From: DASXUX01 sp036504595
GTDB lineage: Bacteria; Planctomycetota; SZUA-567; H5-PLA8
Direction of reading: 5' to 3'
DNA: 64,000 nt
Assembly (NCBI GenBank): GCA_036504595.1
Contig: DASXUX010000020.1
Span: 1 to 64,000, forward strand
The position numbers and the translations under genes are program-made. The notes under the pieces were generated by a model. The model saw only the letters and a program-made list of their open reading frames with translations, ran no database searches and had not been told where the DNA came from. Shown piece after piece: positions 50,017 through 58,084 of this stretch (the first letter of the stretch is position 1; each line of letters begins with the position of its first letter).

Positions 50017-50124
50017 GGCGAGTACTCCTCTATGTATCTGGACGCTGGAGTCTACACCATCAGCTACACTGCGTCCCGTGCGCAGCAGAGAAGTCCACCT
50101 ATTTGAGAGGACCGGCGACATATT

Positions 50125-50205
50125 GGGTATTAGGTGGCGGGTTACTGGGTATGGCCTTTGTTTGCGTCGGGAATCCGCCCTCCATACCCGATACCCCATA
50201 CCCTC
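50125..50205. repeat. Inverted GGGTATG/CATACCC heptamer arms
   Basis: Left arm 50125-50150 (GGGTATT, AGGTGGC, GGGTTAC, TGGGTATG-type, degenerate) and right arm 50181-50205 (CATACCC, GATACCC, CATACCC). Same family as 14945-15043. It lies between the GH127 start and the beta-helix gene end. Confidence 0.8.
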
Positions 50206-50213
50206 TCTGTGGC

Positions 50214-51503
50214 TCACTCTTGCACGTTCTCTTTCTGCAGATTTGCAAACTTGTTCTTCTCCGAGACCAGATCTTTCGCGAACTTGCCGGTCAAAATACC
50301 AATCGCCGCCGGTCCGCCGGCCTGCGTGTTGCCGATAGTGTTCTCTCTGAAGATCACACCGTAATGGTGCCCGTGGATCGCAATCACCGCGGCCTTTTCG
50401 CCGCCGGAACTGTTGTTGTCCACGATCGTGTTCTTCTCGAAAACGTTCCGGTGCGCGCCCATCGGTTCGGATTCTTCGCGGAAGAAAACGCCCGCCTTCG
50501 CGTTCGACACGATCAAGTTTTCGCGGAAAACGTTGTCCGAATCTTTGTGGCCGATCGAAATCCCGAACCCCGCGTTGCCGCGCAGCTCATTTTTCTCGAA
50601 CAACCCGTGTCGCACGCGCCAGCAGACGAACATGCCGTCGCCGGCGTTGCTCACGGATTTGTTGCGCCGGACGGTCGGCCGCTGCGACCCGCTGCCCGGA
50701 TGCAATCCCAGCCCCGCGTTGCCTTCAAAGAGCGAATCTTCGACGACAACGTCCTCCGAAACCTGAAAGCTGACGCCGTCGCCGTTGTAGTTTTTGACCA
50801 CGCAATTCCGCACCGTCATGTTCTTGCATTGGAAGAAATAAATCCCGCCGCTGCGGCAGCCGTCGGTGTGCACCGTCTTTTCGCGGTTGCCATCAATCGT
50901 CAGGCCTTCGATCATGGCGTCGTGAACGTCATAGGCCGCGATCCCCGGAAACACGAGCGCCGCCGTCGCCTTCTGATCCACCATGTAGTCGAGATACAGC
51001 GGCGCCGAGATGCGGAATGTGTTCTCGTTGACCTGTTCCGTCAGCGTCGCCGTCGTCACGCAGAACCCGCCGCCGAAACGCTTGTCCTTCACGAGCACAC
51101 CATCGCCGACACGAAAGCCTTGCGGCTGCTGCAGCGTCACCTGCCGCTCGTTGCAGTCTCCATCGCACACCAGCGGGCTGTTCACGCTGTCGCACACGGC
51201 CAGCACCGTTTTTCCGGGCTCGCCGAGGACGCTCACATTGCTGCGCAGCGTCAGCGCGTTCCGCAGCGTATAGCGTCCCGCGCCCACGCGCACCGTCCCT
51301 CCACCGAGCGCCGCCAGTTGATCAATCGCCGCCTGCAGCACCCGGTTGTCCGCCCCACGCAGGTCGCCCTCGTCGATGCCCACACGCAGCTCCGCCTTGC
51401 GCGGCGGCTCGCCCGCGGCAACGATGCCCGGGGTAAGCGCCGCCACCATGAGGCCAGTGAGAAGAAGAGAATTGTCGGAAGAGGACTTCTCGGGCTGCTT
51501 CAT
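50214..51503 (-). CDS. Exported right-handed beta-helix protein
   Basis: A 429-residue exported protein. A signal peptide (SLLLTGLMVAALTPGIVAAG) is followed by a right-handed parallel beta-helix of the pectate-lyase-like type, with regular NxxVxxN ladders (MTVRNCVVKNYNGDGVSFQV; VVVEDSLFEGNAGLGLHPGS; NVFRENLIVSNAKAGVFFRE). Carbohydrate-active or carbohydrate-binding function is likely; no catalytic triad is certain. Its position between GH127 and a WD40 protein supports a polysaccharide role. I chose the ATG at 51503; a GTG three codons upstream is possible. Confidence 0.82.
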   Translation of the reverse strand: MKQPEKSSSDNSLLLTGLMVAALTPGIVAAGEPPRKAELRVGIDEGDLRGADNRVLQAAIDQLAALGGGTVRVGAGRYTLRNALTLRSNVSVLGEPGKTVLAVCDSVNSPLVCDGDCNERQVTLQQPQGFRVGDGVLVKDKRFGGGFCVTTATLTEQVNENTFRISAPLYLDYMVDQKATAALVFPGIAAYDVHDAMIEGLTIDGNREKTVHTDGCRSGGIYFFQCKNMTVRNCVVKNYNGDGVSFQVSEDVVVEDSLFEGNAGLGLHPGSGSQRPTVRRNKSVSNAGDGMFVCWRVRHGLFEKNELRGNAGFGISIGHKDSDNVFRENLIVSNAKAGVFFREESEPMGAHRNVFEKNTIVDNNSSGGEKAAVIAIHGHHYGVIFRENTIGNTQAGGPAAIGILTGKFAKDLVSEKNKFANLQKENVQE

Positions 51504-51539
51504 GTGACTCACCTGCTTTCAAGCATTCGGTTCCGGGAT

Positions 51540-52883
51540 CTACCGATCAATCTTTCCCTTTGTGCTCCGCCAAAGGCTCACTTCGCCATCCGTGCCAACG
51601 ATCACCATACGCTGGCCGTCCTTGGATAAGGAGACAGTAAGGAGCCCGCTCTCCAACCCCTTTAGCGACGCGAGCGGCTGGCCGGTGGCAACATCCCAGA
51701 CCATTGCCCCGCATCTCGAAGTCCGTCCCAGTACGAGTCCTTCCTTTTTTGCCCACTCTATGTCTTCGGGAGAATTGGGCACATACACCTTCAGTTCTGA
51801 AAGTTTCTGCCCCGTCGCTGCATCCCAAAGGAAGGCCGTGATCTTGCTGCCACCTGCGACGACCTGACTGCCGTCCGGCGTGAATGTGGCTGCGCTTACG
51901 GGATTTCCCCGGTCGTCCAGAAGCCTTAGATAATTTGACTTCGCTGGTGCAGTAAGCCCCGAAGAAGGAAACCTGTCATCGCTGACCGTCAGGATTCGCT
52001 TGCCATTGGGTAAGAAGGCTCCCCAGACATAGCTCTGCATTCCGCGAATGGTCAGTTCCGCCGTCTCCTTACCGGTCTCGCTGTCCCAAACATGAGCGGT
52101 GTTCACGTCATGGGTCGTGACGATTCGCCGTCCGTCCGGCGAGAACGCGATGGAAACGATGCCATGCCGATCCTCGTCAATAGCCGCAAGCTCCCGGCCC
52201 GTCTCCGTCTCCCATTTCGCTAATCTCGGCCAAGCGTGACCGGCAGACGCGACATAGCGTCCGTCAGGCGAGAAGACAATGTGGAACGCGCACTTCCCGT
52301 GCTTCGCATATGTCGCCACCAGTCGGCCGGATTGCGCGTCCCACACCCGTGCGCTGCCATCATAACTGGCCGTGGCGATACGTTGGTCATCGGGCGAAAA
52401 AACCGCTCTCCAAACCCAGCTTTGGTGGCCCCTAAGCACCAGCAGTTCGCGCCCTGACCTGGCCTCCCAGACACGCGCCGTCCTGTCGTAGCTGCTGAAA
52501 AGAATGCGCTGTCCGTCGTGCGAAAAACTGACTGAGACAATATCCTTTTCGCAACCGTCCAACGTCCATAACTCACGCAAATTGTCCACATCCCAGAGGC
52601 TGATGGAGCCCTTTTCGGAAGCCGTGAGAATCAGGCGGCCATCTGAAGAGAGCGTCGCGGCCCGTATATGCTTCGGCGAGACAAGCGGCTCGCCCAACTT
52701 GTACTTTGTGAGCGGTTCAACAAGAACAGGGAGCACAGCTTCGCGCGTCCACAGTTCCTGATCAGGTTCCGCTGCGCGCATGTGCGGAGAACAAACTATC
52801 GCGGTGAGGAGGACATGGGCTACAAACCACGACCAACCGCGCAGGCGGGTCACGTCTGGAGTGGAAGACAGGTCGCAGTCCAT
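51540..52883 (-). CDS. Exported WD40-repeat protein
   Basis: A 447-residue protein with an N-terminal hydrophobic signal (WSWFVAHVLLTAIVCSPHMRA, about 18-38) and about eight WD40 blades, each ending in a WD or WE dipeptide: ISLWDVDN, ARVWEARSG, ARVWDAQSG, LAKWETETG, AHVWDSETG, MVWDVATG. The blades contain the FSPDGRRIVT-type strand repeats. This is a scaffold fold; the bound partner is unknown. AGGAGG lies about nine bases before the ATG at 52883. It shares the strand and probably the operon with the oxidoreductase upstream. Confidence 0.88.
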   Translation of the reverse strand: MDCDLSSTPDVTRLRGWSWFVAHVLLTAIVCSPHMRAAEPDQELWTREAVLPVLVEPLTKYKLGEPLVSPKHIRAATLSSDGRLILTASEKGSISLWDVDNLRELWTLDGCEKDIVSVSFSHDGQRILFSSYDRTARVWEARSGRELLVLRGHQSWVWRAVFSPDDQRIATASYDGSARVWDAQSGRLVATYAKHGKCAFHIVFSPDGRYVASAGHAWPRLAKWETETGRELAAIDEDRHGIVSIAFSPDGRRIVTTHDVNTAHVWDSETGKETAELTIRGMQSYVWGAFLPNGKRILTVSDDRFPSSGLTAPAKSNYLRLLDDRGNPVSAATFTPDGSQVVAGGSKITAFLWDAATGQKLSELKVYVPNSPEDIEWAKKEGLVLGRTSRCGAMVWDVATGQPLASLKGLESGLLTVSLSKDGQRMVIVGTDGEVSLWRSTKGKIDR

Positions 52884-52970
52884 ACTCCCTGCCTCCTGCG
52901 TCACAGCGTCTTCACGGGCAGCCAACAGCGAACAGAGGCCGCCCGTGGCACCCAATCCTGCCTACTGCTG

Positions 52971-54404
52971 CTAAATCCCCCACCCTTTGCGCGGCTCGCG
53001 GCTGAGCAGCTTGTTGATCTCCGGTAGATTCGTGACCTTGTCGCCGTCCCATTCCAGCTTCTTGCCCACGCCAGCTTTGATCGCCAGGCAACCGAGCAGG
53101 AGCAGCTCGGTCAGCTTCGATGCGACTTCGAAGTTCGAACACGGCGGTTCGCCGCCGCGGATGCCGCGCAGGAAATCGCCATAATGGGTGCCTTTGATGC
53201 GCGGAATCGTCTGCGCCGGGACGGGTGTGGCTTTGTGCTGTTCTTCGGGGATGATGCGCACGCCGCCGCCGTAGCAGCCGGTGAACATGATGCCTTTGTC
53301 GCCGACGTACAGCGTTCCGCTGCCTTCGAATTTGCGGTCGTATTTCTTCGCCAGTTCGTGGAACAACGGCGGCAGATTCTGCGCCTTCGGATCGACGCTG
53401 TCGTCGTACTCGCCCTTCTCCGCCGTCTTCAGGCCCTTCTTCTTGCCGTCGTACCAGTAGAGCTTCACCGGGCCCATCTCGCCGCGAGCCGGGAAGTCCC
53501 AGCGAATGCGCGTGCCCGTCGTGTAGCGCTCCTCCGTGCCGCCGCCGGCCTCTTCAACGACGATGGACGTTGGAGCGCCCAGCTTGAGCGACCAGTGCGC
53601 GCCGTCCATCACGTGGCACGCCATGTTGCCCAGCGAACCGTTTCCGAAATCGTGCCAGCCGTGCCATTCGTGCGGATGCAGATCCTTGTGATAGTCGCGA
53701 TACGGCGCCGGGCCGATCCAACTGTCCCAATCCATTCCGGCCGGCGGCGTTTCGGTGGGCGGCCGCGGGCCGACACCGCCGTTGGAGCGGTCGGTCCAGC
53801 AGTAGACCGTGTGCACCTGTCCGATTGCGCCGGCCCAGATGTATTCGCAAAGCGTGCGGTACGCGGCGCCGGAGTGGCCCTGGTTGCCCATCTGCGTGGC
53901 CACTTTGTATTTTTTGGAGTACTCCGCCATCAGCCGCGCTTCGGCGATGGTGTAGCACAATGGCTTTTCGACGTAAGCGTGCTTGCCCAGCTTCATCCCC
54001 ATCAGCGCCGGCGTGGCGTGATGCTGGTTGGTCGTCGCGACGCTGACCGCGTCGAATTCCTTGTGGTACTCATCGAAGAGCTTGCGATAGTCGGTGAAGA
54101 CTTTGACCTGGCCCGCATCAAGCTGATGCTCGACCTTTCCGTTCTTGTCCTTCTTTGGGTTGAAGACTTGAGCGACGTTCTTGGGATCGGGTTCCACGAT
54201 CGCGACCAATTTTTCGCCCATGCAGGGAACGATATGCGCTTCGCGTCCGCGTCCGCCGCAGCCGATGACCACCATGCGAATCTTCTCGCTGGGAAGCCCG
54301 TCGGCGAAGACCGCCTGCACGCCGAGCAGTCGCGCGCCCGCAAGCGCTCCCGCGAACGTCGCTGTTTTCTTGAAAAAGTCGCGCCGGCTGCTTTGTTTGC
54401 TCAT
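52971..54404 (-). CDS. Tat-exported Gfo/Idh/MocA-family oxidoreductase
   Basis: A 477-residue NAD(P)-dependent oxidoreductase. The N-terminus has a Tat signal, SSRRDFFKKTATFAGALAG, with the twin Arg at 6-7, so it is folded with cofactor before export. The Rossmann motif is VVIGCGGRGRE (about 46). The family EKPL motif appears in HAYVEKPLCYT (about 138). The Gfo/Idh/MocA C-terminal beta sheet follows, with the WDWDPA-like SWIGPAP loop. Exported members of this class in PVC bacteria are glucose-fructose-like enzymes of unknown substrate. GGAGA lies eight bases before the ATG at 54404. It belongs to the block of polysaccharide-linked genes. Confidence 0.9.
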   Translation of the reverse strand: MSKQSSRRDFFKKTATFAGALAGARLLGVQAVFADGLPSEKIRMVVIGCGGRGREAHIVPCMGEKLVAIVEPDPKNVAQVFNPKKDKNGKVEHQLDAGQVKVFTDYRKLFDEYHKEFDAVSVATTNQHHATPALMGMKLGKHAYVEKPLCYTIAEARLMAEYSKKYKVATQMGNQGHSGAAYRTLCEYIWAGAIGQVHTVYCWTDRSNGGVGPRPPTETPPAGMDWDSWIGPAPYRDYHKDLHPHEWHGWHDFGNGSLGNMACHVMDGAHWSLKLGAPTSIVVEEAGGGTEERYTTGTRIRWDFPARGEMGPVKLYWYDGKKKGLKTAEKGEYDDSVDPKAQNLPPLFHELAKKYDRKFEGSGTLYVGDKGIMFTGCYGGGVRIIPEEQHKATPVPAQTIPRIKGTHYGDFLRGIRGGEPPCSNFEVASKLTELLLLGCLAIKAGVGKKLEWDGDKVTNLPEINKLLSREPRKGWGI

Positions 54405-54728
54405 GCGAAAGTCTCCATGTGGATGCCCGTCGTTTTCCTTAACCATCCATACCCCGAGCGCGGCCGAAGCGCTACCGGATTTGGGCGCTCCGAAAGCGAA
54501 AAGTGCAGTCGAAAGCTGTTTTTCTCCAGTAAGGATTTCGAAGCGAAATCCAAAACGAAAGTAAGCGAAAGTTGTGCTGTGTGGCACGGGCAGGCTGCGC
54601 CGCGGTTTGTGCGTGGGTGTCACGGACCGGCGACTGTTCGCGGCGCAGATTGCCCGTGATTCTGTGAGCCCCTTGCACGGGCAATCTGCAGGAGCAAAAA
54701 GACGCTCCGGCAGCCTGCCCGTGCTACA
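54405..54728. other. 324-bp intergenic region with MITE-like element
   Basis: No gene. The part near 54405-54578 holds degenerate GAAAGC/CGAAATCC-type short repeats and the upstream region of the oxidoreductase gene, with no clear promoter. The rest is the 151-bp element 54579-54729, which abuts the permease stop. Confidence 0.7.
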
Positions 54729-54729
54729 C
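54579..54729 (-). mobile_element. MITE-like element with 20-bp terminal inverted repeats, copy B
   Basis: Terminal inverted repeats GTGTGGCACGGGCAGGCTGC (54579-54598) and its near-complement at 54710-54729 (19 of 20 match). A second, inner inverted repeat GCAGATTGCCCGTG / CACGGGCAATCTGC lies at 54645-54689. There is no coding capacity. A second, decayed copy in opposite orientation is at 26171-26296. The element ends on the first base of the permease stop codon. No flanking target duplication was established. Confidence 0.75.
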
Positions 54730-55958
54730 TAGCGGCGCAGGCGCGGGTCCATCGCGTCCCGCAAGCCTTCGCCCACCAGATTCATCAGCGTAACGCTCAA
54801 GAAGATCATGAAGCCCGGATAAATCGTCAGCCACCACAACCGCACGGGATTCTGGCGGGCCTGGTTGAGCAACTCGCCCCAGCTTGGCGTCGGTGGCTCC
54901 ACGCCCAGGCCCAGAAATCCAAGGCTCGTTTCGGCGAGAATCGCGCCAGCCACGCCGAAGGTGGCCGCGACCAGCACCGGCGCCAGAGCGTTCGGTAAAA
55001 TGTGGCGGAACACGATGCGGCGGTTCTGCATGCCCATCGCGCGCGCCGCGATCACGTAATCAAGCTGGCGAATCTTCAGCACTTCGCCGCGGATCAGGCG
55101 CGCCACGCCCATCCATCCGGCCAGCCCGATCGCGAACATGACCCAGAAAATGCTGCGTGTGGGCGCGATGGCGATGATCGTCAAAATCAAGAACAGCGTC
55201 GGGAAGCAGATGAAGACTTCGATCACGCGCGAAAGCAGCAGATCGACCCAGCCGCCGAAATATCCGGAAAGACTGCCGACGAAAATGCCGATCAGCACCG
55301 CCAGGCCGATGGCCAGAAATCCGACCGCGAGCGAGATGCGCGACCCGTGAATGATGCGCGCCAACACGTCGAAGCCATTGTTGTCGCAGCCCAGCGGGTG
55401 CTCCGAGTCCGGCGGTTGAATGTTCCGGCTGGGGTCGCCATCCAGAGCGCCATAGGGAACGAGCGTCAGCACGACCGTGGTCTGCGGCTGCTGCTTCTTC
55501 AGCGCGCGAAAATCGGTCGTCACATTTTCGCCGCCGATCGAGGTTCCGATGCCGAGCAGCAGCACGAGAGAGGCCAGCGCGCCGAGCGCGTACTGCGTCC
55601 GGCGTATCCGCGCGAAAAATGCCGGCGTGAGCAGCCGCGTCAGAAGCGCAAATAGCGCCGTGAGCACCAGCACGATCAGCACGTAGTTGTAGAAGCGGTC
55701 GAGCGGATTGAGCGGCAGGAAGAAGTCCTTCAGCAGCGGCGACGAGCGCCGGCCGTCCTCCGAAACCAGCCAAGGCAACCCGTTGGCCAGCAGCGGAGCC
55801 GTCAGCGCCAGCAGAAACAGAGCGCCCAGCAGAAACAGCCCGACCAGCGCCTCCGTGCGCTTGCGGAACTGCTGCCAGACCAACGACCAATAGCTCATCG
55901 GGGCGCGTGCGCCTTCTGCGCTTTCCTCCGAAGCTGCATTTTCCGGTGCGCTGTTCAT
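54729..55958 (-). CDS. Opp/Dpp-type ABC transporter permease (OppC-like)
   Basis: A 409-residue binding-protein-dependent permease of the peptide/nickel importer class. It has one early membrane helix (about 40-60), two helices near 95-140, then the conserved permease core of about five helices. The EAA loop is AARAMGMQNRRIVFRHILPN (about 310-330), and FLGLGVEPPTPSWGELL follows. The extra N-terminal 200 residues, with a periplasmic loop before residue 230, are typical of OppC variants with long leaders. It pairs with the OppB-like gene upstream. No ATPase or binding-protein gene is present. The ATG at 55958 is chosen after GCGAGG; upstream starts exist. Confidence 0.9.
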   Translation of the reverse strand: MNSAPENAASEESAEGARAPMSYWSLVWQQFRKRTEALVGLFLLGALFLLALTAPLLANGLPWLVSEDGRRSSPLLKDFFLPLNPLDRFYNYVLIVLVLTALFALLTRLLTPAFFARIRRTQYALGALASLVLLLGIGTSIGGENVTTDFRALKKQQPQTTVVLTLVPYGALDGDPSRNIQPPDSEHPLGCDNNGFDVLARIIHGSRISLAVGFLAIGLAVLIGIFVGSLSGYFGGWVDLLLSRVIEVFICFPTLFLILTIIAIAPTRSIFWVMFAIGLAGWMGVARLIRGEVLKIRQLDYVIAARAMGMQNRRIVFRHILPNALAPVLVAATFGVAGAILAETSLGFLGLGVEPPTPSWGELLNQARQNPVRLWWLTIYPGFMIFLSVTLMNLVGEGLRDAMDPRLRR

Positions 55959-56000
55959 CCTCGCCCCGCTACGTGCCATCAACCATCAACCGCGAACCAC

Positions 56001-56038
56001 CGACTCCAGACTCCAGACTCCAGACTCCAGACTCTTGA
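56001..56038. repeat. AGACTCC heptamer array at OppB-like gene stop
   Basis: About five AGACTCC units end one base before the TAG stop of the OppB-like gene (56039-56041, minus strand). The preceding bases (55980-56000) are ATCAACC/GCGAACC heptamers. Confidence 0.85.
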
Positions 56039-57337
56039 CTAGCTTCTCTCGAAACTCACCCGCGGATCCAGCGCCGGCAGCAGCAGGTCCGAAATAAGTA
56101 TCCCTAACAGCACCAGCACCGCGCCGATGAACGCTTCGGCCATGATCAGGTTGTAGTCGCGCGCGAAAACAGCATCGACGAACAGCCGCCCCATTCCCGG
56201 AATGCCGAACAGCGTCTCGACGATCACCGCTCCGCTGATCAACCCCGGCAGCACGCCTGCCAGTCCCACAATGATCGGCGTCAGAGCGTTGGGCAGCGCG
56301 TGGCGGAACACCACTTTCGCACCAGACAGGCCTTTCGCTTTCGCGGTGCGAACGTAGTCTTCGCGCAAGACGTTCATCAGTCCCACGCGCATGTACCGGC
56401 TTTCGCTCGCCAGGCCCGCGTAGACCAGGCAGAAGACCGGCATCAGGTAATACGGAATGCTGTGCCGCAGCAGCCGCAGGTACGTGTACTGTTCCGCGTT
56501 CTCCGGTTCGAGCCCCCGGATCGGCAACCCCGTTACGCTGCCGGGAATCTGCCCCGAGACAACCATGCTCACCACCTGCGCCAGCGACAGCCCATCGCTG
56601 ATCGCAATCGCCCCCAGCATCACGCATCCAGCAGCCAATAGCGCTACGCCCACCCACGCGCCGCTGTGCAAGATCGCGGTGATCCAGCGCCCCGGTTCCC
56701 CTCTCCCCCCTGCGGGAGAGGGGTTAGGGGTGAGGGGGAGCATCCGCGGCAGCAGATGCGCGACCGCAAACAATCCTGCCGTCCAGAAGAACAGATGCCG
56801 GAATGCCGCAAGGCCCAACGGCAGCCACGCGCGCAAGTTTCCGCCGTGGCCGAGCAACACGATCAGATTCAAGCCGACCCAGAAGCTGGGCAGCGAGTAC
56901 AGCAGAAAAAGCAGCAGCGTGATGACGCGTTCCCGCACCGAACGCGCATGCACGGCGCTGTCCACTCCCAGCGGCAGACCGATCACATAAAGGATGATCG
57001 CAGCGAAAATGTTCAGCGAGAGCGTCCGCGGCAGGCGCTCCAGAATGACGTTGAACACAAACGTCTTGTAGGTCGATGACACATTCTGGTTGGGGCTGAA
57101 GAAATCGCGCGCCCAGTAAAAGTATGCCGTCACCGGATCCTTATCGAGATGCAGCAGCGCCCGGTAATCGCCCGCCTCGTTGCCGCCCAACGTGCCGCGC
57201 TCCGGCCCGGACGTCTCGCCAATCTGCTGCGTCAGCGGAGTGCCCGGCGCGCTGCGGATGATCACATACGTCAAAAACGTGATCCCAATCAGCGTGGGAA
57301 TCATCAGCAGCAGGCGTTTGAGAACGTAGTGTGTCAT
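56039..57337 (-). CDS. Opp/Dpp-type ABC transporter permease (OppB-like)
   Basis: A 432-residue partner permease. The start THYVLKRLLLMIPTLIGITF is the canonical OppB/DppB opening. The EAA loop is YVRTAKAKGLSGAKVVFRHA (about 332-352), followed by LPGLISGAVIVETLFGIPGM (about 370-390). A long periplasmic insertion between helices 1 and 2 is usual. About 16 residues (TPNPSPAGGRGEPGRW, near 199-215) come from a palindromic repeat in frame. Together with the OppC-like protein it would form the membrane channel of a peptide or oligosaccharide importer. Given the setting, oligosaccharide is a reasonable guess. Confidence 0.92.
   Translation of the reverse strand: MTHYVLKRLLLMIPTLIGITFLTYVIIRSAPGTPLTQQIGETSGPERGTLGGNEAGDYRALLHLDKDPVTAYFYWARDFFSPNQNVSSTYKTFVFNVILERLPRTLSLNIFAAIILYVIGLPLGVDSAVHARSVRERVITLLLFLLYSLPSFWVGLNLIVLLGHGGNLRAWLPLGLAAFRHLFFWTAGLFAVAHLLPRMLPLTPNPSPAGGRGEPGRWITAILHSGAWVGVALLAAGCVMLGAIAISDGLSLAQVVSMVVSGQIPGSVTGLPIRGLEPENAEQYTYLRLLRHSIPYYLMPVFCLVYAGLASESRYMRVGLMNVLREDYVRTAKAKGLSGAKVVFRHALPNALTPIIVGLAGVLPGLISGAVIVETLFGIPGMGRLFVDAVFARDYNLIMAEAFIGAVLVLLGILISDLLLPALDPRVSFERS
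56692..56739. repeat. Palindromic element translated inside OppB-like gene
   Basis: CCCTCTCCCCCCTGCGGGAG and its complementary half GAGGGGTTAGGGGTGAGGG, the same family as 18724-18772 and 47127-47174, open in frame. Confidence 0.85.
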
Positions 57338-57345
57338 AAACACCG

Positions 57346-57384
57346 AGTCGAGAAGTCCAGAAGTCTAGAGTCTAGAAGTCGATG
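57346..57384. repeat. GTCGAGAA/GTCTAGA repeat array
   Basis: Units GTCGAGAA, GTCCAGAA, GTCTAGA, GTCTAGAA, mixed period 7 and 8, in the gap between the Nudix and OppB-like genes. Related to the array inside the SLC13 gene. Confidence 0.75.
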
Positions 57385-57402
57385 GCTCGCGACTTCACGC
57401 GT

Positions 57403-57885
57403 TCATCCGTTCTTGCGTGCCCGCGTCAGCATATCAAACGCTCGCTGCAAAGCGGTCCGCAGCGCCGGCGAATCCGCCCGCTCCAGCGCGGCGTCGCGCG
57501 TGAGCCACGCGAACTCCGTGTGCCGCTCGCGGTCGATATCCACCGTCAGCAGCGCGCCCATCAGGCGCACCGTGTAATCGATGTGAACGACGTGGCACAA
57601 TGTGCCACTGCTGGCTTGTCCAGCAGCGCCGGAGTCCAGCAGTGCCTGCTGCTCCGTCGTGCTCCATGCGCCCAGCGACCGGTCGGCGCTGACATCCAAA
57701 TCCGTCGTCTCCGAAAAGCAGCGCGCCAGGCCGGTTTCGGGCGGCTCGCCGAACTCAAGCGTCCCGCCGGGCAGTTCCCACTGCTGGTTGTCGGCGCGCC
57801 GAAGCAGCAGCAGCTTGCCTTCCGCCGAAAACAGCGCGCCACTGAGAATAATCGTCGTTTGTTGATGAAGTTTCTCGTCGCTCAT
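57403..57885 (-). CDS. Nudix-fold protein with degenerate Nudix box
   Basis: A 160-residue Nudix-fold protein: TTIILSGALFSAEGKLLLLR, then WELPGGTLEFGEPPETGLAR. The Nudix box normally reads G-x5-E-x7-R-E-U-x-E-E-x-G-U. Here it is GTLEFGEPPETGLARCFSETTDL: the first Glu of REUxEE is Cys and the second catalytic Glu is Thr, so metal binding is probably weakened or lost. It may be a sensor or a non-catalytic relative. The start ATG at 57885 has no good ribosome binding site. It sits next to the permease pair without an obvious link. Confidence 0.75.
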   Translation of the reverse strand: MSDEKLHQQTTIILSGALFSAEGKLLLLRRADNQQWELPGGTLEFGEPPETGLARCFSETTDLDVSADRSLGAWSTTEQQALLDSGAAGQASSGTLCHVVHIDYTVRLMGALLTVDIDRERHTEFAWLTRDAALERADSPALRTALQRAFDMLTRARKNG

Positions 57886-57999
57886 GATGCACATCGTCCG
57901 GAATTCTGACAAAACATCAAACCCAAACCGCACTCGTTCGTAACAGCATCAGGAGGCGATGTCTCATGGCTGCGGAAGCGAGACAAAGAAAAATACTCT

Positions 58000-58032
58000 G
58001 CGCCCTCCGCGCTCTCTGCGTCTCTGCGTTGA
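58000..58032. repeat. CTCTGCGTC-type repeat array
   Basis: CGCCCTCCG, CGCTCTCTG, CGTCTCTGC: a short degenerate array in the 199-bp region between divergent genes, of the same family as 23321-23345. Confidence 0.6.
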
Positions 58033-58084
58033 AAAAAGGTGTCCGCCGGCGGACTGAACGGTTACATCTCGCAAGGAGGTCAAT

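Noticed and set aside
50017..50217. N-terminal extension of GH127 to 50217
   Set aside because: The added residues are translation of the GGGTATG repeat and lack a signal peptide; a signal peptide with a good ribosome binding site begins at 50016.
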